Shown: piece after piece, positions 49,401 through 61,435 of the stretch | How positions within the stretch are numbered: the first letter of the stretch is position 1 | How the letters are laid out: each line of letters starts with the position of its first letter | Translations under genes and position numbers: made by a program | Notes under the pieces: model-generated | What the model was told of the DNA's origin: nothing | The model's database searches: none | The model's input: only the letters and a program-made list of their open reading frames with translations | Origin: Patagioenas fasciata | Lineage: Eukaryota; Chordata; Aves; Columbiformes; Columbidae | Assembly: GCF_037038585.1 (NCBI RefSeq) | Contig: NC_092525.1 | Coordinates: 32,856,867-32,920,866 of the forward strand | Reading direction: 5' to 3' | Length of the DNA: 64,000 bases

Positions 49401-52400
49401 GCCAGGCAGAGGCGGGGGCGCAGGCAGGGCTTCCCCTTTCAACAGCAGAGTGAGCCCAAATTTGCTCCAGCTGCTCTTGAAACCACATTCCCTTTGGAAA
49501 GCACCTTAGGCATCGCTCCTACTCTGTGGGAACCCATAGGATCCCACTGCCGCTCCCTGCAGAGATCATTGTCCCACCACGGCCTCCCAGTGGCTTTTCA
49601 TGGGCCACCCAACACCCCCTTTATTTCAGGAGCTCCCTGTAATTCATTCTTTCTCCTTGTGACCACCCCATCTTCCCTTCTCCATGAGTCAGAGGCTGCG
49701 TGAAAACTGCTCCCTGCTTCCTCTTCTCTGTCACAGAAGGCAGGAATATAACCAAGACATTAACAAACCAAACCTTGCTGAGCAAGCAGTCAACATTTCC
49801 CAGTGCTGTGGGTAACCTGTTGTTTGATCCACAGGCAATAAGAGAAGGGGCTGCTGCTGGTAGCTCTGATATTACATTCTTTAGCAGCTAGCAAGCCAGA
49901 TCTAAGATCTTACAAGTTCAGACAGCAAGCAGGTAAACAACCAGACGCTGAAGAAGCCTTAACATGGCTACCAAAGCACAGGGGGCTCTCATCCTCTCTT
50001 CATTCGCAAGCCAGCGAGCAGAGGAGCAGCACTCTGTGCTTCTCGCACGGACCAGCCACGCTGGTTGTGACCGGCTGCTCTGTGCCGCCGTGCACGTGGA
50101 CAGACTGTGATTTTACAACGCAAATCACGCAGCTGCAGAACTATTCACCCAAAGCCAGGCCTGCACCAATTCAACCCGTAAGTTTATAGGTGCCCATTAA
50201 ATTTGCTGTAATGAATACAGATGTCCTCACAGGGGTCCACATTACTTTGTCCATTCAGCTGGGAGCGTGGAAGTCCTGCTTCTGGAGACGAGACTCCCTC
50301 AGGCAAACAAACAGAATTCATACACTTTCCACATGCAGAACAGCACATCCAACTTCATGTTTTAGGATTCTTTCCTATTTACTCACACTTACCTCAATAA
50401 TTTTGTTATCTCCTTTTCTTTGCCACAATGTTACTATTTTCTTTTGTATTTTTGCATGCCTCTCATGGTTTTATTTCCTGGCTTTACTATGTTTTACTAT
50501 TTTTGTTCTCCTGCTACTTTGGCTCCAGCAGTTTCTATCTTTAAAATCTGTTTCAGCTAAGCTGATTGATGCTAATAAGGACACTCTTAAATTCACTTTT
50601 CTATCTAGGTACATACTAAATCAAATTACACTAAAAATAAGCAAAGCATAACCACAAGTTTTAACCACTGGAAATAGAGTCTTGTCCAAACCACTGCATT
50701 TTTCATTTTCCTGATTTATTAGTAGTACAATTCTGTCTCATTCTCAGTCCCCTCTTTCTTCCAAGAACCACTCTTCTCTCATTACTCTCCTGTTAGACAC
50801 TTTCCTACCCACTTTTCATCAGGGCACCAGCACCGACCAAAATCACAATTTCTGCAGCACCAACAAGCATTTGTGTATCTGCATTCCTCCACTCCCTCTC
50901 TTACAAGAGCCAACAGATCTGCTGTCAAAGGGATAGGAAAGGAGAGGAGCAAAACTATAAAGTCAGTCTTCTCTTACTCTCTGCTAACAATGCCAACCAG
51001 GTAAAATGGTGAAGAAGTTTAGTATTAGTTATAAAATAGCAAATGCTACTTTAAAAAACTAAGTGTGTGAAGTTTCATTTCCCTTTTGTCAGTTCCTCTT
51101 CTAAGCTAGGTAGTTTAGGCTTTATTTCTTAATTTAATTAGACAGAAAGCAAGTGCATGAAAGTCTCTGGTTGCCAACCATTGAGAGGAACCCTGTATGC
51201 ACACTTCACAGTTTGTATTTTTAAACACCAGTCCGATTAAGCGTGAAGTCTGGATCCTCCATGCATCCTTGATGAAGCCAATTGCTAATGCATGTGGAAA
51301 GTGTTTGTAATCATAGTGGTGCTTGAAAACAAAGCAAGTTAGAGCACTACTTTTCACACTTCTCTCTCAAGTTTAAATGCAGAGACTGTCAGACCAAAAT
51401 AATTACTATCCTCGCTTTCCACAATCTGTACACAAAGCACTATGTACCAACATGAAACATGGACTTCTTTAAATCATTAATTGACATTTGCATTGGTTTA
51501 GTGGACAAATTTGTCCTGAACAATCCAAATGACATCAGCTTAACAATGTGTTCCTCTGTGCAGGACTGCAAAGGCGACAAAATGTCTATTACATAATGCT
51601 TCTGTATAAAATATTAATATTCGCAGAGGAAGCTTTTGAAGTGAAAGGTTATTTTCAATTATTAGCAAACCAGTGTTGTATAAGCTTGGCTTTTTAACCA
51701 GTATATTTGAGACAGACAAAAACCAATACTTTTTGTTGACAAAATATGACTAAAATCAACTTTGTATGTGCACACATGCAGGTATATGAAAGATTCCCCT
51801 GGGGTTACCAGCTTTTCTTTTGATCTCAAGGTACTACAAGATTGTAGAACTGCCTCCATCTCTAGCACACACAGCTTCAGCAAGCCTGCACTAGGGTTAC
51901 TCCAGGCATGGCTGTTCTTTATACAAGTTCTCACACCAGATTAAGGTGGTCAAGTTTCCTTTTCTTCCTACCCTGTGCTGGCTGAAGAACAGAGAGATAG
52001 TCAGACGTCATATTGAGATACCGGTCCTATGCACTTATTTTCTGCTTAGAGCTATAATTCCAAGTTGGAAAAATAAATAAATATAATCACTGCAGCAAGA
52101 ATAGAGCACTTCAAAATCCACTCAAAAAACCAAAACTGCTTTTAACAGGCATGTTGGTATCTGTGGCATTGGCCAGACTTGAAAAAAAAAACTAGAGGCG
52201 CGGCAGCCCTGGCTTCTATAGAACCCAAGGGCAATCAGGCACAACTTTTATAGAGAAACTTATCTTGGTGCTGACTTGCAAAGAATGAAGTCCAAGGAAG
52301 AAAAAAAAACCAAAGAACTGCATTTTGGCTGTGGCTTTGTAGCCATTAGGCTGCGTGAGGCAGGTAGGAGCCTGCCGAGCGGCTGCACTGCAAGGGCTAC

Positions 52401-52889
52401 AAAGAACCTTCTTGTTTGGTTTTTTTCCTTTCTGTGTGTATCTTCACCCAGTTAATCTAGGGAAGGGGTCCATCCAGAGCCATCACTGGTCTCCAGCAGA
52501 TGCTCCAGGACACTGTTTGCTGTAGGTCTCATCATATTTAGCAGCTCCATGTGAGTGCCACAGATAAGACATCTAAAACAGCAAGAAACACCTGTATTTA
52601 GGTGACCCCACCCATGGTCTTGACATACAGAGGAAATCATCAGGAGACATGACTCAGACAGAAACTTCCTGAGCAAGAGAATAAAGAGGGATTTTAAAAC
52701 TCCAGTTCAGGAATTGTGCAACTTCTTCAAATTTAAATGCACATCAAGCAGTTTGAAGAGATGTTTGACAGGAAAAGGTAGGAACAGCATTTAATTATCA
52801 GTTATGCCAACCTTCCACTGCATTGCCCTGGTCTTTAAAGGAGACCTTCAAAAGACTATACCTGAGACTCTTGACTTTTAACAACAACA

Positions 52890-52916
52890 ACATATATATG
52901 TATATATATACACACA
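52890..52916. repeat. (TA)n/(CA)n microsatellite
   Basis: Twenty-seven bases alternate strictly between purine and pyrimidine, mainly TA steps ending in CACACA. This is a typical short dinucleotide microsatellite. Confidence 0.85.
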
Positions 52917-54228
52917 GAGGGTTCTTTTTTTACCACTAACAAGGAACAATGCAGGTCACAAAACCCAGACCATTTCCTTTTCTATTGATCACACAACATA
53001 AAATGTAGGACCATGGTGAATAAAGGCTCCTGCTATCCTCATCCACTGCTGGCTGACACAGGCTTTCAGCCTGGTTGTGTTTTCTGCTTCTTCACCAGTT
53101 ACCTTCATCAAAGAAACGGGTCTCTGAAAAGAAAAAAACTGAGCAACAACTAACTTTCCTCCTCCCCTGTGACTGTATTTTACACCACGATTGTTTCTCA
53201 AGTCTTGAATATCACAACTACTTAAGTCTTAGAACAAATCACTTCGGATGAAAGAGCTCAAGTGGAAAGAAGGAAAATTACAGGTAGCAGCAGCTTTGAG
53301 ACTACATGAACAACGTGTTTTCATATCCTGATTTATACGTGGAGAAGGAAGAAACGGGAAGGTATTTCTTTTAAAACAATACCAATAAAGAGGTCCTTGG
53401 TGCAGACATACTCTATTCCCATGCTACTGCTTGCATCCAAGTGTTGGGCAAAAGTGGCATTTTGCTGGTTTGATTCCAACAAAAAAAGCTTCCTCCTTCC
53501 AAGGATATCTCCTTGAACACTGTGGCAGCTGCTACATGAAGGTCTTTAAGCTGCTCTTCCTAGCTTTTTCCTGACAGGGGACAGGAACCTGTTCTTGCAG
53601 GACTGGAAGAATACAGCTGAAGAGAATGAAGAAATAAATTAAAAGAGTTTCAATTCTTTTAATTAAAGAAATCTGTGGTGAGAGAAAGATTGAAGTAGTG
53701 TCAATTACAGCTAATGACATGGAAATGAGTATTACTGATGGTATTAGAAAGCGCCAACTTGACTTGTGACGCACTTTCCTTTTTAACATGCCAAAAACCA
53801 AGATGATTCTCAAGAAGTTAAACACTAGAAATACTGGCTTTGTTCTTTCCTAAATTTGTTTGGAATCTCTGAAGGGAAAAATTGTTTGGCAAGCAATCAG
53901 TACCTATTCTTTGTTACGTGGTTAAAAGAAAATTGCACTCAGTTTGTGTAGAACAAAAGATCTTAAGCCAAAACCATCCCCAACGTGAGTAAGACAAACT
54001 CTGAAAAAACATAGCTGAAAGTGTTCTCAAGGAAAGAGGGACAGAACAGCTTTGAAACACTAATTACAATTGCTTTTACAAATATTATGCTGGTAGCTGT
54101 TAGAAAACTGTATTTCACAAACATCCATCTGCATATTTCAGCCCTTGTCTGGCACATACTTACAAGTGTAGGCCCATAGCACCTCAGCTTCACAGCCCAG
54201 AACAAACACCAAGACCCCAGAGGGCCTT

Positions 54229-54286
54229 ACGCACGCGTGCATGCTCACGAGACTATACATGTGTGCAAAATCAGTCACGTGCACAA
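54229..54286. repeat. Cluster of alternating purine-pyrimidine tracts
   Basis: A perfect 16-base alternating run rich in CG and CA steps (ACGCACGCGTGCATGC, 54229-54244) is followed within 45 bases by two more alternating runs, the last containing the E-box CACGTG (54276-54281). CG-rich alternation is the most favourable composition for Z-DNA. Confidence 0.6.
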
Positions 54287-57200
54287 GCCTTCGCATGGTG
54301 AAGTCCACAGACCTCTCACTGCTTCTATAAAAAATGTTTAAAATGTCGGTTATGCAAAAGCACAGACAAATCTTTATCTTGTCTCAATTTTTCTTAATAC
54401 ATCAATAGCTTGTTTTTTGCTAGGATATAATCTTCCCACTGCCAAGAGACAAACAAATAAATAAGAAAGGAAAGAAAGAAAAAAGGAAAACTCTGTAGTC
54501 TAGTTTCAATGCTAGCAAAAAATGGAAAAACTTAAACGGGAGAAACTGAAATAACATTTTGTTCTTTCCACTTTATACAGTAACATTTGAGTATAAGGTA
54601 AACACTACTACTTGTGTTTTACGAGTATTTAGGGTTCTACAGCAACCGTATAAATTAACTGGAATATACAGATCGTTCTTTCAAAAGGAAATTTTTACCA
54701 AACAACGAACTCTGAAGGGTTTTACACTAACTCTAGAACTCTCTTTTGTTTTCAACGAGTTGAGAAACCAATTTATTGGCTTCCCTCATGACATCCTTTG
54801 TGACTCAAACAGCCACCACCAGCCCCACACTGACTAAATGCTTTAAGCCTCAGGACACGACAGTGTCCCTGCAGCTGTATCAAAACTCCCCTGTGGCTCT
54901 CAGAGGTGCAGGAGATGGCAAAGGGAGACCCTGCGCCGAGGCGCTGAGTCAGCACTCTGCCGGCAAGCCAGCCCACGCCAGCACACCCGAATCCAGCTAA
55001 AGAAGAAACCAGCACAGCAGCCGGTGTCATCAGAGAACACCAGGGGGAGAAAGAAACTCAGCCAGCAGTACAGGACCCGCTTCAAAATCCACCTACTCCC
55101 ACTGGCTTCAACAGACTTTGAATGGGACCTCAATACACAGAATAAACGGGAAGACACGGAGAAATTAAAAGAACTGACTTCAAGGCTGGAAATTTTAGTG
55201 CAGTCACTTCTTCTAAAACTGCACCAAGTCACAACACACATGGTCGCAAGCATTTTGACCACATGGATACAGGCACCCTTTTCTCCACTAGCCTTTATTT
55301 TCTTATCCTCCTGTCACTGGTAGGACCTATTGGAAGCATAGCACCAACAGCATTAGCTTTTTTCTCACTCTCCAGACATGTAGTCAAGAAAGCTGTCCAT
55401 GCATAGGATGCACAGATACTGCATTTTCATATCACCACTTGCCTATTGCCACAGAAGAGAAAAAGGCTTGTCTGAGGTGACAGGAACACAGGGGTAAGAA
55501 AGAACTGGAATACAAGAACTATATTTCATATGTGCAGCCATGTGTTAGTGCAAAGTACACTAGTTAATCTTTCCACAGCAAGCACCTAAGTACTTGCACT
55601 CTCTTTGCATTGTTATTATACAGGTTTGTTCCTATTAATAATGACATTGCTATGAGGGCAGCATGCAGATTTTCTCCATTGCTGGTCCTGCTGCTTTAGA
55701 ATCCCTCCTCCAGGTCTGAGCACGCTGGAGACATTACTGTTCTCCCAAGGATGCCAGGACTGATACGGATATCTATTGTGCATATCTGGATCCTCCAGAT
55801 AAATTAGTGCTTAATGCTGCTCCCTTCCCCATGTTACCTCATGTAGCCTTTATAAACTTTGTATCTTTATCACAGCAATCTCAATTGCAAATAACAGTAT
55901 GTATTTAAATATTCCTTGCTCATTACATTCATGAAAACAGATATAGCAGACATAACAGAGAAGTGCTTTTCACACTAAGCAAGATACATGCTAAGCACCA
56001 AATGAGTTTACTATAAAGGCAACGCTCGCTCAGAAACATAGGAGAAAATGGTGTAAGGCACAGAAAATACAGCCACAGTAGCATATTCCTAGGTCAGGAC
56101 CTCATCAATCAGTTTCAACTAACAATAAAAGGTTTATAGGGGATTTGTAAATCACAAAGAACAAATAGGATCCTGGCCTCCCAGCAAGGTTTGGTGAATT
56201 AAGATGCAATCAAGAGCAAATAACCTAACACTAACCTTCTATACTACCATTCCTTACTTTAAGTTTGAAGAAAGAAGGTTTCCTCTGTCACCAGGAAGAG
56301 GGAGGTGGAAAATCAGGGGGGAAACACAGAGGAAGAGACTTAGGTACCCCATCTGGGATGAGAGTGCTTTTTTGATAGCTCAGAGCTTCAGGATCAAAAT
56401 CTCACTGCTGTCCCTGTAAATTTCTCACACCCTAAAGCACTCTCTCCCAAACAAGGGGGATAGCTATTCCTCACCTTCTGTTTTAGAGGAAAAAAAGATA
56501 ATCCTTTCCTATCACAGCTAACAGACATAATACTGAAGAAAAATCCAAAATACTTCTCTACACTTAAAAAACCAAAAAGCTTCAACTGACAATGCTTATG
56601 AGTAGTAGGTACCCCAAAGCCAGTACTGAAGATGTTTCACACTCTGCACCAGCAGCTAAGTCAAGTAAAACACCACTTTCAGCACCACCATTACAGGAAG
56701 CACTGCTGAGACTTATTCCACCAAACAACAGGCTGGTTACCACTACCGTCCTCCATTTTCAAGTCTGAGTAACCTACCTCATGGCTCTACCACACTGGGA
56801 GCATCCAGAGAAGAAACCGCCACAGGCTGCTTGTGTGCTGTAAATGCACAGCCTGCATCCCCCCGCTGACCGCAGACCAGCTGCCCTAAAGGATGCTGGC
56901 AAGTCACAAGCTTTCTGTGCCTCGATTCGTGGGTTTTTTTAACAGCAGTGGCAGCACTTGTAACGGGGACGGGGGGGAAATGGAGGTTGCAAGACAGAGG
57001 AGCTGCTGTGCCAGGCTCAGGGATCCTCAAGGAGCACGAATCGGCATTACGACGTACTGGGGAGCAGGGGGAAGGGAGGGGACAGACCTAGAAAACCCAC
57101 AGATTATTCTCTGACAAGGGTTATTTTTGTCCTGAAGATGCGTTTTATGGACCGGTTTAGGCCCCTTTAACCTGCATGTGGTGCAACACCGACAACAGTT

Positions 57201-57530
57201 GACCCCATACAAAAGAGACGCGCCTGGCGGTCCCCGCACGGATTTAATACCAACCACCATTCTCGGAAGGGGCTCGCTTTTCCCAGCTGCGCTCCAAGCC
57301 CCGCCGCCGGTGCCGGCCCCGCTACCGCCGCGGCAGCGCACGGGGCGCCGTTCACCCCCCGCACCGGCGGGCGCGTCCCGCGTGGGTGCGCACCCCCGGC
57401 CAAAACACCGCGGCGGGGCCCGGCTGCTCCTCCGGGTCCCACCAGCGGCTGTGCCAAGGGTCTGGGGCGCCCCCGCGGCACACCGGCGCTGGCAGCAATA
57501 AAGCAAACCGATCTGGGCCGGCTTGAAGGC

Positions 57531-57558
57531 AAAAAAAAAAAAAAAAAGAAAAAAAAAA
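57531..57558. repeat. Poly(A) tract inside the CpG island
   Basis: Seventeen A, one G and ten A sit in the middle of the CpG island. On the LRRC8D strand this is a long T tract about 115 bases past the candidate first-exon donor, followed by GCCTTCAAG, so it could act as an unusually long pyrimidine tract. It may also be a nucleosome-excluding element. Confidence 0.8.
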
Positions 57559-57674
57559 GGAGATAAGCGCGACGGAAAGCACAGGGAAGGAGAGGCGGGG
57601 GTGCCGGTGCACGATGCCGCCCCTTCCCCCGCGGCCCCTCCACCGCCCGCCCGCCAGCCCCGCGCTCGCCTCAC

Positions 57675-57890
57675 CTCAGGGACGGCCCCGCGGGCTGGGG
57701 GACCCCGAGAGCCGCCCGGCCGCTCCGTGCGTGCCGCGGGGACGCAGACCTTCTGCGGGGTGGTCACTCCCGCGACGCTGCCATGCGGGCGGCGGGCGGG
57801 GAGGGGGAGGCCGGGCCGGGCGGGCTCGGCTCCTAGCAGCGCCCTGCAGCGCGCTCTCCGCATGCGGCGGGCACCCGCATGGCTCGGCAC
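57675..57890 (-). other. LRRC8D: Candidate LRRC8D first exon (non-coding)
   Basis: On the minus strand a strong donor CCTGAG/GTGAGG lies at 57675/57674 inside the CpG island. The CCAAT and GC boxes lie 65-130 bases further upstream, so transcription would start at roughly 57860-57890. The start coordinate is an estimate; the donor is seen directly. Confidence 0.45.
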
Positions 57891-60800
57891 ACGGACAGCA
57901 CCGGCGGCGAGGGCCGGCCCCGCGGCCAGAGCACCGCCCGCGGCCCCGCAGCGGCCAATGGCTCCCGCGGCGCCGCGCATGTGAGGGCCGGGTCGGCCCC
58001 GCCCGCTCGCCCCCCGCGCAGCCGCCGCGCTCAGGTGCCCGCGGGCCGGCAGTGCCCGGGAGATCGGCTGTGGGCAGCTGCGGCGCGGCCGGGGAGGGGA
58101 GGCTGTTAAGCGTAACGCGAACAGAGCCAGAAGCGCTGCCCGTGCGGGGCCGTGCCGGGGCGCCCAGCGGTGCCCGCAGGGCGCTCGTTTGGGCGGCAGG
58201 AGTGGAAGTGAAGCGTCCGGTAGCAAAGCCTATGGCTTGTTCCCATTGTGCAGATAAATGTGGTACGTGAGGTAAATAAAATAGCCACGAGATCAAATTA
58301 TGTGTTTTAATCATTAAAATATCTGGGGAAAAAAAATCAGTTGCCTTGCATCCATCTTGAGCCCTCGAGGGAACCAGAAAGCCCAAGGCGGCAGCAGCAG
58401 CCGGGCGGGGGCAGCTCCGCTCCCAGCAGCCCCGGGCTGAACACAGCGCGGTGAGAAACGAGCTGAACTCAACCTGATCCTCCGTTAGAACATTTTTTTC
58501 CTCCTTAAACTGAAAGGGCACCAATATCCTGAAGTCTTTGTTTGACACTGACCTGACAAGTGACTAGACTTGTGTTTTTCTGACTATAACTGGGTGTGAC
58601 CTGTTACTTTTGAAACTACATTGAACTTGATCAAGAATGGAATTTAAAAAAAAAATACTGGCTCATCTTCCAGATTTTTCTTCATCCTTATGATTTCTAG
58701 GAACTGAAGGAGATGGGAAATGATCCTTAGGTGCTTGTTCCAAATAGCTTTATGGCCCTTTAAAGATTGAGAATCTCCCCTTTATATTTTTAGATGCATT
58801 TTTAATCAGACCTTCTAATCTAAATGACTGTAATATGTATCTCAGGTTACAAATGAAAGCAGTTCTTAGCAGCAACACAGCTTCTGAGATCAGAAAAAAT
58901 CAGGCCAGCTTGTCCTGCTCTCAGCTGTTCAGCACTATTTTCATACCAGCGTTTTCATCTGGTGGAGAATTTTAGCAGAGTTCAGATTTAGTCAATGAGC
59001 TGTCATTTATTTTAAGGTTTGATTTTTAATACCTGCATTTGGCCTTTTAGTTATTTTCTTCCCTGAGATCATCAACACTTGTGTTATTTTTGGCCGGCAT
59101 TTTATACTTCACTGTTTCCTCAACAAGGTGAATTTATTATCTATTTCTTTATTTTTGCTCTGACCCAGTGCCCAAGCAACACAGGCTGTGTAATACTGGG
59201 GCTTCACAGCAATTGAGGGTTAATATAGATAAAAGCAGTCCAATCTGGTAAACATCAAGGCAAGTGAAAACAGATAATAACAAGAGCTGCTGGCTGGGAA
59301 ATCGTGACTTGCAGGCAGCTGGCAGAGAAATTCGAGCGGAAGAAAAAGGATTTTTTTCAAATGCCAGAGCTGGTCAGATCTAGCTGAATCCACATTCACT
59401 TGGCAATCAAGACACCCTGCCAAGCTAAGGCACAAAAAATAACCCAAATAGCTCTGGGGACCAGAGGCAGAAGACACCTGGAAATGGGTATTTCCAGATC
59501 CAGTCAGATCCCCTTCTGACGGGGCAAACATGAGTGTGAAAGACTTACCTCCTACGGAACATATGCTGTATTGCTTGGTTTCATCCCCCCACACACAGCC
59601 CCCTGCCCCGCATTGTGATATGTGTTAAAGGTAACTCAAATTGTCTTTAATTGTAAACTCTTTATGTTCCTTCCTTTCAAGCTTTTCTAGCAGAGACCTC
59701 TCCCACTGTCTCAGGTTTGGTCTTCCCTGGGCTCAAGTCTCAGTGCTTTTGGGCAGCTCTCTCTAGATCGTTCTTTCTGGCTCTTCCCACCTCGGGCATG
59801 CTGTGGTGGCACAGAAGAGAAAGATGGGGAGTTAAAAACCTGAGAAAGCTTGGTTTGGGAAATAAACATCCCAGCTGTCCTGTTATCCTGCTGCAGTCCA
59901 CAGGGTTGTTTCAGCAGAAGTACAAGTCAGCCAGATCCAAGTTACTCCATGTGATAAAAGAGACGCCAGAAAAACAGAGACAGTGGGGGGGAAATGGCTT
60001 CTTTCCACTTCCACAGTTTTGACATTGACTCTTTATGATTAAAATGATATTGTTGTTTTGATCTGTGGCTCAGAGGACTGAATTAGTGATTACACTAACA
60101 AGCAATAGAGATGCAGCCATATGCCTCACAGGATAAATCAATCCTGTTTGTTTTTATAACTGCATTTTAGTTTATTTTTTTCAAATTCCTTATATTTGAC
60201 TAGCCAAAAGCTGTCTGATTTTTCTACCTTAGTGTTATCCCCATACTCCTATCATTAAAAATTTGAAGAAAATCTCAGTCGTCCAATAGAGTCACAGTTT
60301 TGGCCAGGCTGAAAGCTGACTATTTATTCCGAGATGTTTTCCAGTTCTTTCCCTGTTTCACTCAAATGGCCATCCTGTGTGTGTCAGATATTCCACTTGC
60401 CATTGTCCAGTGGGTGTCCAAGCTCAGTCCAAGGGAGCCAGGTGCAGGAGGGACACCAGCAGAAGGTGAACGTAAGGAAGAGAAGTTGCCAAAAATAGCG
60501 AGTGCAAGTGGTTCCTCAGAAAACAGTGAGGAACATCTATACTGCGAAATATTTCAGTCCTGGCTTTGAGTGGGCTGACAAATTCTTCTCTCAAGGAAAT
60601 TCAAGATGAAGGGGAATATTAAGAGGTAGATGAGGTAGTTACTTGGGAAGAAGTGCAGATGGCAACATAGGAGAGTGATATGGGCAGGGAACCAGCTTTC
60701 CTTTCTCCAGAAACACACCAGTTTGGCATCATGGAACAGGCAAAGCTTGAAGAGGAAGACTCCAGTTTAAATAAAGAGTAGAACGCATATGAGTCACTTC

Positions 60801-61420
60801 ACTTGGACATTGGCCACCCATTCCTGAGAAAAAGGGTTTCTAAGTGTTGAAGAGCTTGGACCATGGTGCTCATCCAGGGCACATGGGCAGGAAGATGGGG
60901 CTGGAATGCAGCCACACTCATCAGCCCTGATCTGGCACTTGCCACCCACCCAGCCACCAGAGCCGCGTCTGCGCCCCGCACCTCCCACAGCGGCAGTGAG
61001 GCCGACCTTCCAGGCAAAGTCGGGCCATGTCTTGGCAGCTGTTTTGTTGCCCTGCAGTCAGAGGATGCTGGCAAGGCCCTGCTGTGCTGGCTCCCCAGCT
61101 GGCTGCAGAGAGGCTGCTGCAGGGACCGTCAGCCCGGGCGAGGGGCGCAGGGGCTCCGCTCTTCCAGAGGGGAGAGCAGACCCCTCGCCTGAGGGCTGTG
61201 CTTCTGCACCACATGGCTGCTGCAGCAAAGTGTGTCCCCGACTAGGACACAGTGGCAAAGCTTTTGGAAAGTCTAACTAAATTATGTCAGACAATTCTCC
61301 TTTAGCTCCAGTTTTACCAACAGTCCCAAAGATACCATGGAAAACCAAAGCAGCATGTTTTTCCATTATAAAAAGCATTGCAAAACATTGTCCCTGCCAT
61401 GCTAGGTTCATTTATAATTA

Positions 61421-61435
61421 TTTTTTTTTTTTTTT
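61421..61435. repeat. Poly(T) tract
   Basis: Fifteen consecutive T on the plus strand. No retroposed gene or SINE body is recognisable on either side, so it looks like a simple homopolymer. Confidence 0.8.

Larger units (their letters stand above)
46417..57674 (-). other. LRRC8D: LRRC8D intron, 5' part, no gene seen
   Basis: AT-rich intronic DNA between the 46 kb candidate exon and the CpG island. The longest open frame (50190-50651, plus) is T-rich and hydrophobic with no family resemblance. Alternating purine-pyrimidine tracts at 52.9 and 54.2 kb are listed separately. A good minus-strand donor (TTGAG/GTAAGT) at 50393/50392 lacks a pyrimidine tract upstream, so it is probably cryptic. Confidence 0.6.
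57230..58210. promoter_or_regulatory. LRRC8D: CpG island, likely LRRC8D promoter
   Basis: About 1 kb of very GC- and CpG-rich DNA in an otherwise AT-rich region. It is the only strong CpG island in the window and lies upstream of the LRRC8D coding exon on the correct side. It contains a CCAAT box at 57955-57959 (ATTGG on the gene strand), a GC box CCCCGCCC at 57997-58004, several GGCGGG motifs, and a CCGCATGCGG palindrome at 57858-57867 resembling an NRF1 half-pair. No TATA box is evident, as is usual for housekeeping-type promoters. The 399-codon minus-strand frame across it is a by-product of high GC. Confidence 0.75.

Noticed and set aside
50190-50651. 153-codon plus-strand open frame with hydrophobic stretches
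   Set aside because: The hydrophobicity comes from a T-rich tract. No homologue is recognised, and there is no promoter or splice context.
57027-58226. 399-codon minus-strand open frame across the CpG island, plus overlapping frames of 107-290 codons
   Set aside because: All are Ala/Arg/Gly/Pro-rich, overlap on both strands and span promoter motifs. High GC removes stop codons by chance, and no protein family is recognisable.
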